This document shows, in pieces, positions 21,792 to 28,224 of a DNA stretch of 28,312 nucleotides (position 1 is the stretch's first letter; each line of letters starts with the position of its first letter). Origin of the DNA: a virus; the IMG/VR virus record IMGVR_UViG_3300037010_004498, positions 1-28,312 of that record. One strand, written 5' to 3'. Under the pieces are notes generated by a model that was not told the origin of the DNA, ran no database searches, and worked only from the letters and a program-made list of their open reading frames with translations. A program made the position numbers and the translations under genes.

Positions 21792-22202
21792 CCCCTCGGC
21801 GGCTGCCGCAACGGGGAAGCGCTGGACGGCATCGTGCCGAAAGCACCAGTCCCGCAGCGCGCTCTCGAAGGCGACGACGTCGCCGCTCACCGTGAACAGG
21901 GGCAGCGGGTCGCGCTCGCGCTTCGACCAGCCGAGGAGCTGCGCGGGGGTGACGCCGCGGCCGACGAACTCGCCGATCTGGCGCAAGCCGGTGAGGCGTG
22001 GGAGCTTCGCGGCCGGGCCGTCGACATGGCGGATGCGCCACTCGTCGAGGTGCTGGCCGCGCTGCCATACCTTGCGGAGAAAGCGGTGAAGAGTGAGCGG
22101 GTCGCGCGGGAGCAGCGTGTACAGGCGGACCGTGTTGCGGCTGCCGACGCGCAGGCGCGCGGTGATGGCGGCGAGGCCGATGACGTCGGGGGTGGTGCTC
22201 AC
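21720..22202 (-). CDS. DNA-binding protein with two possible helix-turn-helix units, 160 aa
   Basis: GTG 22202 overlaps the previous stop (GTGA). Two segments look like MerR/excisionase-type winged units: about residues 7-60 (VIGLAAITARLRVGSRNTVR with a DEWRIRHV end) and 70-125. The latter is LRQIGEFVGRGVTPAQLLGW followed by LFTVSGDVVAFESALRDW, with the order helix-turn-helix, short wing, then a helix. The C-terminus is basic. This suggests a DNA-binding regulator or excisionase-like protein; which one is unclear. Repeats at the gene end and in the gap after it could be its sites. Confidence 0.65.
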   Translation of the reverse strand: MSTTPDVIGLAAITARLRVGSRNTVRLYTLLPRDPLTLHRFLRKVWQRGQHLDEWRIRHVDGPAAKLPRLTGLRQIGEFVGRGVTPAQLLGWSKRERDPLPLFTVSGDVVAFESALRDWCFRHDAVQRFPVAAAAEGRIGRRLVERAKSARNQATSCAVE

Positions 22203-22621
22203 GAGCACGGGGCCACCACGCGGCGCACGTTCGGGTTGTTGATCCAGCTCATCGGCCAGCGCGTGCCGGTATCGCTGAGGAAGCACTCGCCCGCGACGCT
22301 GGCCACGGTGACGCGCAGGAAGCCGGCCCGCGCCGCCGTCTCGGGGTTCTCGGCCTCCTCCCACGTTGCCGATGCGTTGCGGGCCTCGAAGGTGTCGCCG
22401 CTCGCGACGATGGGCAACGGCCACGCGCCGGGCGAGCGCGCCTGCCACTGCATCCAGCTGTTCAGGTCCCAGCGCTCGACGGCGATCGCGGCCTCGCCGG
22501 ACATCGGCGGGAGGCAGTCGGGCCACGCCCGAGCCGCGCGGGCGTACCGGCGCGAGTCGAAGGTGATGACCGCGCCGCATTCCTCGAGGATGTCGATCAG
22601 CTCGTCGATGGCGGCGGTCAT
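22199..22621 (-). CDS. Hypothetical protein, 140 aa
   Basis: ATG 22621 overlaps the 65-residue gene's stop (ATGA). The N-terminus is helical and acidic (MTAAIDELIDILEECGAVIT). Many Trp residues follow (WPDCLPPMSG, RWDLNSWMQWQARSPGAWPL), and a FLRVTVASVAGECFL strand pair lies toward the C-terminus. It contains five cysteines without a clear metal-binding spacing. No family is recognised. A soluble protein is likely. Confidence 0.65.
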   Translation of the reverse strand: MTAAIDELIDILEECGAVITFDSRRYARAARAWPDCLPPMSGEAAIAVERWDLNSWMQWQARSPGAWPLPIVASGDTFEARNASATWEEAENPETAARAGFLRVTVASVAGECFLSDTGTRWPMSWINNPNVRRVVAPCS

Positions 22622-22815
22622 ACGGCGAGCCCCATGATGTTGACGGCGGGGAAGGGCGCGAGCGCGGACAGCGACGTGGCGGTGATCCGCCGCATCCGAC
22701 CGGGTCCGCTCGCGTACGGCGGCACGATCGGCTCGTCGTGCCCGGCGCTGTTGAGGTGGTCGGCGAAGGCGACCGCCAATAAGGACGCCATGCGTGTCGC
22801 GCTCCCCAGCGTCAC
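22618..22815 (-). CDS. Small hypothetical protein, 65 aa
   Basis: Two adjacent GTG codons could start it (22818 and 22815). The second gives the GTGA overlap seen at many junctions here, so I chose it. The residues TLGSATRMASLLAVAFADHL suggest a short hydrophobic helix, and the rest is Pro/Arg/Ala-rich with no motif. The start and stop both overlap neighbours perfectly, which supports the frame, but independent coding evidence is weak. Confidence 0.55.
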   Translation of the reverse strand: MTLGSATRMASLLAVAFADHLNSAGHDEPIVPPYASGPGRMRRITATSLSALAPFPAVNIMGLAV

Positions 22816-23408
22816 CACGTCGCCCCCATTTCCGTCGCCGTCCTCGCCTTTGCGCGCCCGCTCGGCTGGTAGGCGGCGAGCTCGTCGCGCACCTCGGCCA
22901 CCGCGGCCTGGTACGCGGCCAGCGCCTTGTTCAGCAGCGCCACCGCGAGCGCGAGGATCTCACCGACGTTCCCGACGGACGCGCCCTTGGCACCCGACGG
23001 ACGCGCCACGTGCCGCGCCTCCGGCCACGACGCCACCACGCCGAGGTACTCGCCGAAGGCCTGCCGCAAGCGGTCGCGCGCCTGGAAATCGCCCGGGTAC
23101 GCGTTGAGCACGAGCTGGCCCAGGTCCTCGCCGCCGTACGCGCGGCCGAGTACTTCGACCTGCTCGCGGGTGAGCTTTTGCAGCGCGAGGTAGATGCAGC
23201 GCGCGCGCTCGGCGTCCGACGGAGCCCCGCCGCGCTGGTCGAACCGCGTCCCCAGCTTGGTCTCCGCGCTCTGCGGCGCCGGCATGTTCGAGGGGCCGAT
23301 GGCGACCATCGAGGCGAACGACTCGTGCTGGGAGATGAGGCCGCCCGCGCGGGACTCGGCGCTGGCGAAGTACCACAGGAGATCGGAGCAGCGCGGGACG
23401 TCGTGCAT
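22812..23408 (-). CDS. Hypothetical protein, 198 aa
   Basis: ATG 23408 lies after a GAGAGG ribosome site (seven-base spacing), preferred over the 34-codon extension in the track frame. The protein is helical: RCSDLLWYFASAESRAGGLI at the N-terminus, ARCIYLALQKLTREQVEVLG with AYGGEDLGQLVLNAYPGDFQ in the middle, and GEILALAVALLNKALAAYQA near the end. The 'L-x-x-E-x-x-V-L-G-R-A-Y' segment resembles a sigma-region or HTH-like helix pair, but not enough to name. Its function is unknown. Confidence 0.65.
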   Translation of the reverse strand: MHDVPRCSDLLWYFASAESRAGGLISQHESFASMVAIGPSNMPAPQSAETKLGTRFDQRGGAPSDAERARCIYLALQKLTREQVEVLGRAYGGEDLGQLVLNAYPGDFQARDRLRQAFGEYLGVVASWPEARHVARPSGAKGASVGNVGEILALAVALLNKALAAYQAAVAEVRDELAAYQPSGRAKARTATEMGATW

Positions 23409-23418
23409 GGCGGACCTC

Positions 23419-23592
23419 TCAGCGGGTGGTGGGCGGCGGCAGCAGGGCAGGGCGATCGTTGTCGTGGGGGCCGACGCGGCGACGGTGAGCGCGTGCTGCA
23501 TGCCGCGCATCCGCGGCGCGCACGCGGCGCAGCTCGAGGACCGGCGCGGCCGTGAGAAGCGCGATACCGAGGACGGCGCCGAGGATCAACAT
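23419..23592 (-). CDS. Small membrane protein, 57 aa
   Basis: ATG 23592 overlaps the stop of the Cys-rich gene by seven bases. The protein starts MLILGAVLGIALLTAAPVLE, a single N-terminal transmembrane segment, followed by a basic segment (LRRVRAADARHAARAHRRRV) and a Pro-rich tail. One membrane segment with a positive cytoplasmic tail is compatible with a pinholin or antiholin, a small regulator, or a superinfection factor. No lysis gene is next to it, so its job is unclear. It was too short for ordinary gene callers. Confidence 0.6.
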   Translation of the reverse strand: MLILGAVLGIALLTAAPVLELRRVRAADARHAARAHRRRVGPHDNDRPALLPPPTTR

Positions 23593-23855
23593 GTGGCCTC
23601 CGCCCGGACTTGGGCCACCGCGCCCAGGATCGCCGCGTGTGTCGGTCCGAGGTTGGGCGCGTTGTGCGGGACCGTGAAGTGGTCGAACCCGTGCAGCTCG
23701 TAGCTGCCGCAGGAGCACCGCCACCCGGGCAGACCGCCCGGGATGTTCGCCGTCTTCTCGCAGGCCGAGCAGCTCGCCGCGGTGAACCCCTCGTTGCGCG
23801 GGTTGCGAAAGTGCTCGAGCAGCGCGTCGGGCGTCCAGGCGTGGTGGCGGCTCAC
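23586..23855 (-). CDS. Cys-rich, possible zinc-binding protein, 89 aa
   Basis: GTG 23855 overlaps the previous stop (GTGA). After a helical start (MSRHHAWTPDALLEHFRNPR) it contains CSACEKTANIPGGLPGWRCS: a Cys-x2-Cys pair and, after a spacer, Cys-x-Cys. This fits a small zinc ribbon or treble-clef-like fold, although the second pair is closer than usual. The remainder is a short helix pair (HAAILGAVAQVRAEATC). It may bind DNA or protein. Assignment of metal binding is inference. Confidence 0.65.
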   Translation of the reverse strand: MSRHHAWTPDALLEHFRNPRNEGFTAASCSACEKTANIPGGLPGWRCSCGSYELHGFDHFTVPHNAPNLGPTHAAILGAVAQVRAEATC

Positions 23856-24088
23856 GCGATCCGCCCCTTCATCCCCAGCGCCGTGGCGAAGTCGACGACG
23901 AACGTCTCCGCGGTGGGCGCGCGGAACAGCAGCTCCGCCAGGCGCAAGCCATCGCCGTCGGTGGTCGGTGCGACGATCTCCACCGCGCCGCTCATCGTCG
24001 AGCACACCACGCTGGCCTCCCTGGACACCTCGCCGCGCGCGTGGGCGGCCAAGAAGTCGGCGAGGGTGGGGAAGCGGGGCGCCTTCAC
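23852..24088 (-). CDS. Small hypothetical protein, 78 aa
   Basis: GTG 24088 overlaps the previous stop (GTGA), and its stop overlaps the next start. It starts MKAPRFPTLADFLAAHARGE and has a beta-hairpin-like middle (GAVEIVAPTTDGDGLRLAEL) and a final strand AETFVVDFATALG. The compact alpha/beta composition looks like a real folded domain. No family recognised. Confidence 0.65.
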   Translation of the reverse strand: MKAPRFPTLADFLAAHARGEVSREASVVCSTMSGAVEIVAPTTDGDGLRLAELLFRAPTAETFVVDFATALGMKGRIA

Positions 24089-24684
24089 GCGGGCTCCAAC
24101 GTCGGCCCGTTGGCCGTGTCGGCGTCGTCCGCCGCAGCGATGAGCGCCCGGCCGATCGCGCGAGCCTGAGCCGGCGGCAGCACGACCACCGCGTGGGAGA
24201 TCGTCGCCGTCCAGTCGAAGGCGACCTGCGCTCGACCGTCGCGCGCGAAGCTGTGGTTGACGCTAGCGAGAGGCGTGGGGAGAGCGGCAAGGGCGTCAAC
24301 TGGCGCGCCGTCGATCTCCCTCAGCGCCTCAGCGATGCGCTCTGCGGGCTCGACGCCTTCGCTATCGGCGACCTCCCGGGCGTGGAGCCACTCCTCGCGG
24401 GCGAGAGCGCGGAGCCGTTCGACCTCGGCATGGGCAGCCACCAGCGAGTCCGGCGGAGGCTCGCCGCGCAGGATGGCGGCCACCGCAGCGTCGATATCGG
24501 CGGGGGCGAGATCGAGCATCGCCAGGATCGCGCGGTATTCCGCCTCGGCGGGGTGGCCGCCCATCATCCGACCGACCGCGGAGTGCGCGTGACCGAAGAC
24601 GGGGAACGTGTCGCCGCGGCGCACGAGCACGGCCGCGCGCTCCAGCAGGTCCGCCACCATCGCCAATCGTTGCTGGCCGCTCAC
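24085..24684 (-). CDS. Hypothetical protein, 199 aa
   Basis: The start is GTG 24684, overlapping the preceding stop (GTGA). The track's longer frame to 24765 overlaps the 45-residue gene and is rejected. The N-terminal 60 residues include QQRLAMVADLLERAAVLVRR and a His/Gly-rich FGHAHSAVGRMMGGHPAEAE segment. Next is a helical middle with AEVERLRALAREEWLHAREV, then a beta region RAQVAFDWTATISHAVVVLP and a final helix. Its function is unknown. The GGHP segment with the Glu after it might bind metal, but this is weak. Confidence 0.65.
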   Translation of the reverse strand: MSGQQRLAMVADLLERAAVLVRRGDTFPVFGHAHSAVGRMMGGHPAEAEYRAILAMLDLAPADIDAAVAAILRGEPPPDSLVAAHAEVERLRALAREEWLHAREVADSEGVEPAERIAEALREIDGAPVDALAALPTPLASVNHSFARDGRAQVAFDWTATISHAVVVLPPAQARAIGRALIAAADDADTANGPTLEPA

Positions 24685-24818
24685 GTCGTCGCTCCCCGGG
24701 CGCGGATGGTCGCTGCCATGCGCGAGCCGATGGGGCTCCGCGTGGCGTCGCAGATCGCCGCGCACGCCTCGCGCTCGCCGACCACGTCGTGGCCGAGGAC
24801 GTAGGCCGGGGCGGTCAC
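24681..24818 (-). CDS. Very small hypothetical protein, 45 aa
   Basis: GTG 24818 overlaps the previous stop (GTGA) and its TGA overlaps the next start in the same way. The sequence starts MTAPAYVLGHDVVGEREACA and continues with CDATRSPIGSRMAATIRA. Forty-three of 45 codons end in G or C, as in real genes here, which supports translation. No motif is recognised. Confidence 0.7.
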   Translation of the reverse strand: MTAPAYVLGHDVVGEREACAAICDATRSPIGSRMAATIRARGATT

Positions 24819-24982
24819 GTGCTCGGCTGCTCGGCGGTGGAGGCCTTGGGGGTGCGCGGCGCGCGGGGCTTGGCCGACGCTTTGACCTTGTCGGCGGGGG
24901 CGGCGCTCGCCTTGCCGGACTTGGCGGCGGCCTTCTTGGCGGCGGGCTTGGTGGTCGTCTTCGCGGCGGTGCTCTTCGGCAT
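24815..24982 (-). CDS. Lys/Ala/Pro-rich basic protein, histone H1-like, 55 aa
   Basis: ATG 24982 follows GAGGA at a short distance, so this is the first gene after the large regulatory gap. The protein is MPKSTAAKTTTKPAAKKAAA and onward: almost only Lys, Ala, Pro, Ser and Thr, with KPAAKKAAAK-type units and no acidic residues except near the end. It resembles histone H1/Hc1-type low-complexity tails that bind DNA nonspecifically. Possible roles are DNA compaction or interference with host nucleoid proteins (inference). It is strongly basic, and the DNA codon pattern is fully GC-biased. No clear promoter was identified upstream, but the AT-rich dyad at 25055-25069 is close. Confidence 0.7.
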   Translation of the reverse strand: MPKSTAAKTTTKPAAKKAAAKSGKASAAPADKVKASAKPRAPRTPKASTAEQPST

Positions 24983-25054
24983 GGTGTCCTCGTCGGCGGT
25001 TCGCGTCGTGGGCGGCTCAGCGCCCGTACACCGTGAACCCTGCGCTATTGGATT

Positions 25055-25069
25055 CGCTTATGACAAGCG
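25055..25069. promoter_or_regulatory. AT-rich dyad upstream of the Lys-rich gene
   Basis: cgctt-atgac-aagcg is a 5-bp inverted repeat with five-base spacer, about 75 bases before the 55-residue gene start. It lies in an AT-richer patch, a likely spot for a promoter or operator. Its function is not proven by sequence. Confidence 0.35.
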
Positions 25070-25286
25070 CGATCGTTCATTCACGAAACCAATGATTGTC
25101 GGTGGAGGTGGGAGCCGTGAGCCGGCGGGTGAGGCGCCGTGGCGATCGGCAGCCGGGAGCGGTGACCCGAGGCGTGGCGCCGGCTGCGACGGTGCTCGAG
25201 CGAGAGCGGAGGCGGCGAGGTGGAAGAGCTCGGGCCGGGTCTCCCCCTGCCTTGAAGCTCTCGCTCTGCTCCGGCCCTGCTCCACC

Positions 25287-25330
25287 GCCTCGCCAGATCA
25301 GCCCCCGGACGCCTCGCCACGCCTTGCCAC
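25287..25330. repeat. Three 10-bp iteron-like repeats
   Basis: gcctcgccag (25287-25296), gcctcgccac (25311-25320) and gccttgccac (25321-25330). The last two are in direct tandem, and the first is 24 bases before the second. Repeats of this type in front of replication genes can bind an initiator, but three short GC-rich copies may also be chance. Confidence 0.35.
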
Positions 25331-25520
25331 CTTCCCGGGCCTGGCAGCGCCAGCACCTCCGTTGGCGCATCGGGCGAGTCGCGAGGGCAGGGCGGCCCGG
25401 CCACGGGGCACGACGTGGCAGCGCAGGCGGGTGGGGCGCCAGGGGATCCTATGCGACCGATCGCAACGTCGACGCCGTGGAGGAGCTGCTGCGACGCCGA
25501 CGGATGGCGCCGCTCTGGGG

Positions 25521-25594
25521 GTGGGTGCAAAAGCGCTAAAGGAAAACGTCTGGATCTGGTCCCTCTCTCTTATTCTTAGGGCTTTTGCACCCAC
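25521..25594. repeat. Imperfect 19-bp inverted repeat
   Basis: Left arm gtgggtgcaaaagcgctaa (25521-25539) and right arm ttagggcttttgcacccac (25576-25594) pair at 18 of 19 positions, separated by 36 bases rich in purines on one strand. It is too long for chance in this region. Possible uses are a paired protein-binding site, a replication or recombination structure, or a large RNA hairpin downstream of the helicase. Confidence 0.75.
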
Positions 25595-25686
25595 GTCGGC
25601 GACATCACATTGCGGGCGCAACCAGCCCGCCGTCGACGGCTTCTCGCCATTGCCTCGGTTGACAATTCCGGCACCTCCAGCCCGAT

Positions 25687-25715
25687 AGGTTGTCGGTGGC
25701 ACCCGCTGACAACCT
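25687..25715 (-). terminator. Hairpin just after the helicase gene
   Basis: aggttgtc / gacaacct with a 13-base loop, four bases after the helicase stop (25722-25720). There is no uracil run, so termination may be weak. The arm word ttgtc recurs elsewhere in this gap and could also be an operator core. Confidence 0.45.
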
Positions 25716-25719
25716 TCGC

Positions 25720-27783
25720 TCACGCGCCTGGGCCGCCGAGCTGCTCCAGCGCCTCGCGCTCGCGCACCATCACGGCCCGCTCGTTGAGGACGGCCCCGCG
25801 AACGCTCGCCGCCCAGCGGAGCATCGTCATGGCGGTGGCTGGGGGCGCGGTGCGGCCGCTCATGTACGTGCGCAGCGTCTCGCGGTTGAGGCTCGCGGCC
25901 GCGGCGGCTCCGCGCTGCCCGCCGAGCTGGGCCACGAGGTCGCGCAGCTCCTGGAGCTCGGCGCTGACGACCTCCGGTGCGGCCTTGGCCTGGTTTTTCG
26001 GGCGGCCCTTCTCCGGCTCGTCGCGCACGTGGCGACCCTCCCACCCGCGCGGGACGACGCGGCCAACGTGGAGCTGGCGGCCCGGCTTTTGCCGGTGGAT
26101 GGTCCGGAGCCGGCCGTGGGCCTGCTCGAGCTCGGCGCCGGCGTACGCGACGGCGCGCTCGCTCTCCAGCTTGGCCAGCGCCTGGAGATCGTGGGCGTTG
26201 CCGTGGAGGAACACGGCCTCGAGCTTTACGTGGGCGACGTCGATCCACGGGTCGCCGAGCGTGATGGTCGCGTCGAAGTCCGCCCAGACGTCGAGGCCGC
26301 GCGTGGCGCCGAAGTGGGCGTAGCCGAGCGGTGTGGCGGCGAGCGGCGCGAGGAGCGGGCTCAGCTGGGCGATGGCGGCGGCGAGCGCCTCGGGCTCCTG
26401 CTTGATGTCGTGGGCCCAGAGGTGGGCGATCTCCAGGCGGCGCACCGCGGTGGTGGCGGGAGCCGCGGCCTCGAGGGCGAAGCGGAAGGGGCGCCGGGTG
26501 ACGAAGAGCACGCCGTCGCCGGCAGTGGGGCTCTCCAGCGCCCAGCTCACGGCCCACTCGACGGCGCGGAGCGCGGCGGGGCTCAGGCAGAATTTTTTGC
26601 CGTCGAAGATGCTCGAGGCGGGGCCGGCGGCGCGCAGGTGCATGAGGCGCCTCGAAATGGGCGCGCCGTCGGGGGCCTTGATCTCGAAGTAGATCGGCGG
26701 GTCGGCGAGCAACTTGCAGAGGATCGGGTAGTGCAGGTCAGCGTCCGCGGCGAGGAGGATGCCGGTGCCCTGAAAATGCACGATGACGCGCTCGAACCAC
26801 TCCAAAATGCCGAAGGTGCGCAGCACGGGCACGCCGGCGCGGAGCTCGACGGTGGCGTTGAGCATTTTGCGGCGGAGGGCGTCGCCGAGGACACGCGCCA
26901 TCTGCATCGCGGCACCAAGGGGAGCGCCGCGGTGGCTCACCTGGCGGAGCAGGATCAGCTCTTGTGATTTGAGGATCGCCTCGATGCGGCGGCCGGCGTA
27001 GAGGTCCTCGAGCTGCTCGAGCATCTCTTGGGGCACGAGCTCGGCGAGGACGAAGAGCGTGCCGGGCGGCGGCGACGTGCGGAGCCAGGCGGCGAGGTGC
27101 TTCAGGATGGGCGCGAGGCCGACGCCGAAAGCGGTCTCGAAGGGCGGGTGGGTGCGCTCGTCGAGCTGGGCGGCTTGCTCGAGCTCGTCGGCGGTGAAGG
27201 CGTGCGTGTCGAGGACCGTGGGCGGAGGATCGTCGACGCCGAGGAGACCTGTCCCGGCGTGGCCGGCGAGCTGCGGGCCCATCGACTGCGGGCCGATGGC
27301 AAATCTTGAGGCGGGATCGCCGTCGACACCATCGCTCTTGTACGTGTCGCAGGAGGCACGGTGTTCGCATGGCGCGCCGCGGCGCTTGTCCGAGCCACCG
27401 TCGCAGAGGGTGCGTCGGGCCGACTGGCCGGCTGCGGAGAACAGCGTGAGGCTCTGCGGCCAGCGGCAGCCGCGCCCGGGGGCGTAGGGGGCGGAGGTCA
27501 TGCCGAAGCGGCGCTGGACGTCGCCGCCGCGGGCGCGGACCTGGTGGGTTTTCTCGACGGCGAGCGCGCTCGTGGGGAGGAGCAGAGCCGACTTCGAGCC
27601 TGCGGGCGCACGCGTCGTGGTGGCGTTGGGGCTGGGCTGCTTTTGCGCGCGCTCGAGGGCGAGGTTGCAGAACTCGACGGTTTTGCCGGCGCCGGGTGGA
27701 ATCTTGCCGATCGCCCAGCCCTCACGACAGGCGCGCAGGCGCGCGGCGATCTGGTCGGAGACGCTGGGGGCAGGGGCTGTCAC
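25720..27783 (-). CDS. Superfamily 2 helicase-like protein with C-terminal HTH, 687 aa
   Basis: Residues 29-35 are PPGAGKT, a Walker A motif, and motif Ia follows (ALLLPTSALAVEKTH). A four-cysteine cluster (C106, C127, C139, C145) resembles those in helicase/primase proteins of mobile elements and could bind zinc or Fe-S. The position of a DExx motif has GVDDPPP (183-189), with Asp in place of the usual Glu. Motif V-like HFGATRGLDVW and LGDPW are at 490-513. Motif VI-like QAHGRLRTIH lies at 554-563, with Q554, G557, R558 and R560. Residues 617-660 form an XRE-like helix-turn-helix (AAAASLNRETLRTYMSGRTA). Probable role: phage DNA replication or repair. Start ATG 27783 is nine bases after the nuclease gene. 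Confidence 0.8.
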   Translation of the reverse strand: MTAPAPSVSDQIAARLRACREGWAIGKIPPGAGKTVEFCNLALERAQKQPSPNATTTRAPAGSKSALLLPTSALAVEKTHQVRARGGDVQRRFGMTSAPYAPGRGCRWPQSLTLFSAAGQSARRTLCDGGSDKRRGAPCEHRASCDTYKSDGVDGDPASRFAIGPQSMGPQLAGHAGTGLLGVDDPPPTVLDTHAFTADELEQAAQLDERTHPPFETAFGVGLAPILKHLAAWLRTSPPPGTLFVLAELVPQEMLEQLEDLYAGRRIEAILKSQELILLRQVSHRGAPLGAAMQMARVLGDALRRKMLNATVELRAGVPVLRTFGILEWFERVIVHFQGTGILLAADADLHYPILCKLLADPPIYFEIKAPDGAPISRRLMHLRAAGPASSIFDGKKFCLSPAALRAVEWAVSWALESPTAGDGVLFVTRRPFRFALEAAAPATTAVRRLEIAHLWAHDIKQEPEALAAAIAQLSPLLAPLAATPLGYAHFGATRGLDVWADFDATITLGDPWIDVAHVKLEAVFLHGNAHDLQALAKLESERAVAYAGAELEQAHGRLRTIHRQKPGRQLHVGRVVPRGWEGRHVRDEPEKGRPKNQAKAAPEVVSAELQELRDLVAQLGGQRGAAAAASLNRETLRTYMSGRTAPPATAMTMLRWAASVRGAVLNERAVMVREREALEQLGGPGA

Positions 27784-27792
27784 GCGCTGGGG

Positions 27793-28224
27793 TCAGGGGC
27801 GGAGACGGCGGGCCGCAATGGCATCGTCGACGAGCTGCACGCCGCGTGCGACATTCGCCTCGACGAGGAGGCCAGGCACCCACCGCACGAGCACGTAGAT
27901 GCCGCCGAACATGCGGATGAAGTTCTGCCAGGAGATCTGTTCGGCCTTGTGCGGCTCCTGGACTTTGACTTCCACCTCGAGGCGCCAGCCCTCCGGGGCG
28001 ACGAGGCCGCTGAGATCCGCGGCGCCGACGGGCGCGAGGTCGATCCAGCCTCCGGAGGCGCCGCCACGCTGGCGCACCTCGACCTTGCCTGCGTTCTGGC
28101 GGTTGAGGCGGGTGAAGCGTCCAGGGGCGTTGAGCGCCGCGGAGAGCTGGTTTTGAAAAAACGTCTCGTCGGGCAGCTCGCCGAGCGCGAGGAGTGGCGT
28201 TGTCGGGGCTTTGCGGGTGGTCAT
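27793..28224 (-). CDS. VRR-NUC domain nuclease, 143 aa
   Basis: ATG 28224 overlaps the upstream stop (ATGA). The core is VGAADLSGLVAPEGWRLEVE followed by VKVQEPHKAEQISWQNFIRM and FGGIYVLVRW. This fits the VRR-NUC pattern: D70, then E85-V-K87, and an E/Q-rich helix ending in a Gly-Gly before a hydrophobic strand. VRR-NUC proteins are metal-dependent, structure-selective DNA nucleases of the PD-(D/E)xK type, and are common beside phage helicases and replication genes. Here it is paired with the helicase and probably acts in replication or recombination. The length of 143 aa is usual. Confidence 0.85.
   Translation of the reverse strand: MTTRKAPTTPLLALGELPDETFFQNQLSAALNAPGRFTRLNRQNAGKVEVRQRGGASGGWIDLAPVGAADLSGLVAPEGWRLEVEVKVQEPHKAEQISWQNFIRMFGGIYVLVRWVPGLLVEANVARGVQLVDDAIAARRLRP

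Larger units (their letters stand above)
24983..25719. promoter_or_regulatory. 737-base gene-poor region, likely control region or origin
   Basis: No accepted gene lies in this gap. It holds a hairpin after the helicase stop (25687-25715), a 19-bp inverted repeat (25521-25539/25576-25594), three copies of a 10-bp gcctYgccaS-type repeat (25287-25330), and an AT-richer patch (about 25040-25100) with dyad cgctt-atgac-aagcg (25055-25069). The word ttgtcggtgg occurs at 25096-25105 and 25690-25699. The sequence ttgaca (25659-25664) is present on the plus strand, but I cannot pair it with a -10 box. It probably carries a promoter for the small-gene operon and possibly an origin. Confidence 0.5.

Noticed and set aside
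25096-25539. Plus-strand frame of 147 codons from a TTG in the gene-poor region
   Set aside because: It is Arg/Pro/Gly-rich, has lower G/C third-position use than accepted genes, shows no ribosome site or family pattern, and ends inside the inverted repeat. Its last 30 residues (around RNVDAVEELLRRRR) look more protein-like, so it is not wholly excluded.
25659-25687. Possible plus-strand promoter with ttgaca
   Set aside because: No reasonable -10 box lies 16-18 bases downstream and no gene follows on that strand.
24789-25688. Plus-strand frame of 299 codons
   Set aside because: It opposes real genes, is low-complexity, and crosses the repeat region.
25298-26557. Minus-strand 419-codon frame overlapping the helicase
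   Set aside because: It is Arg/Pro/Ala-rich and shadows the helicase C-terminus; no domain is seen.
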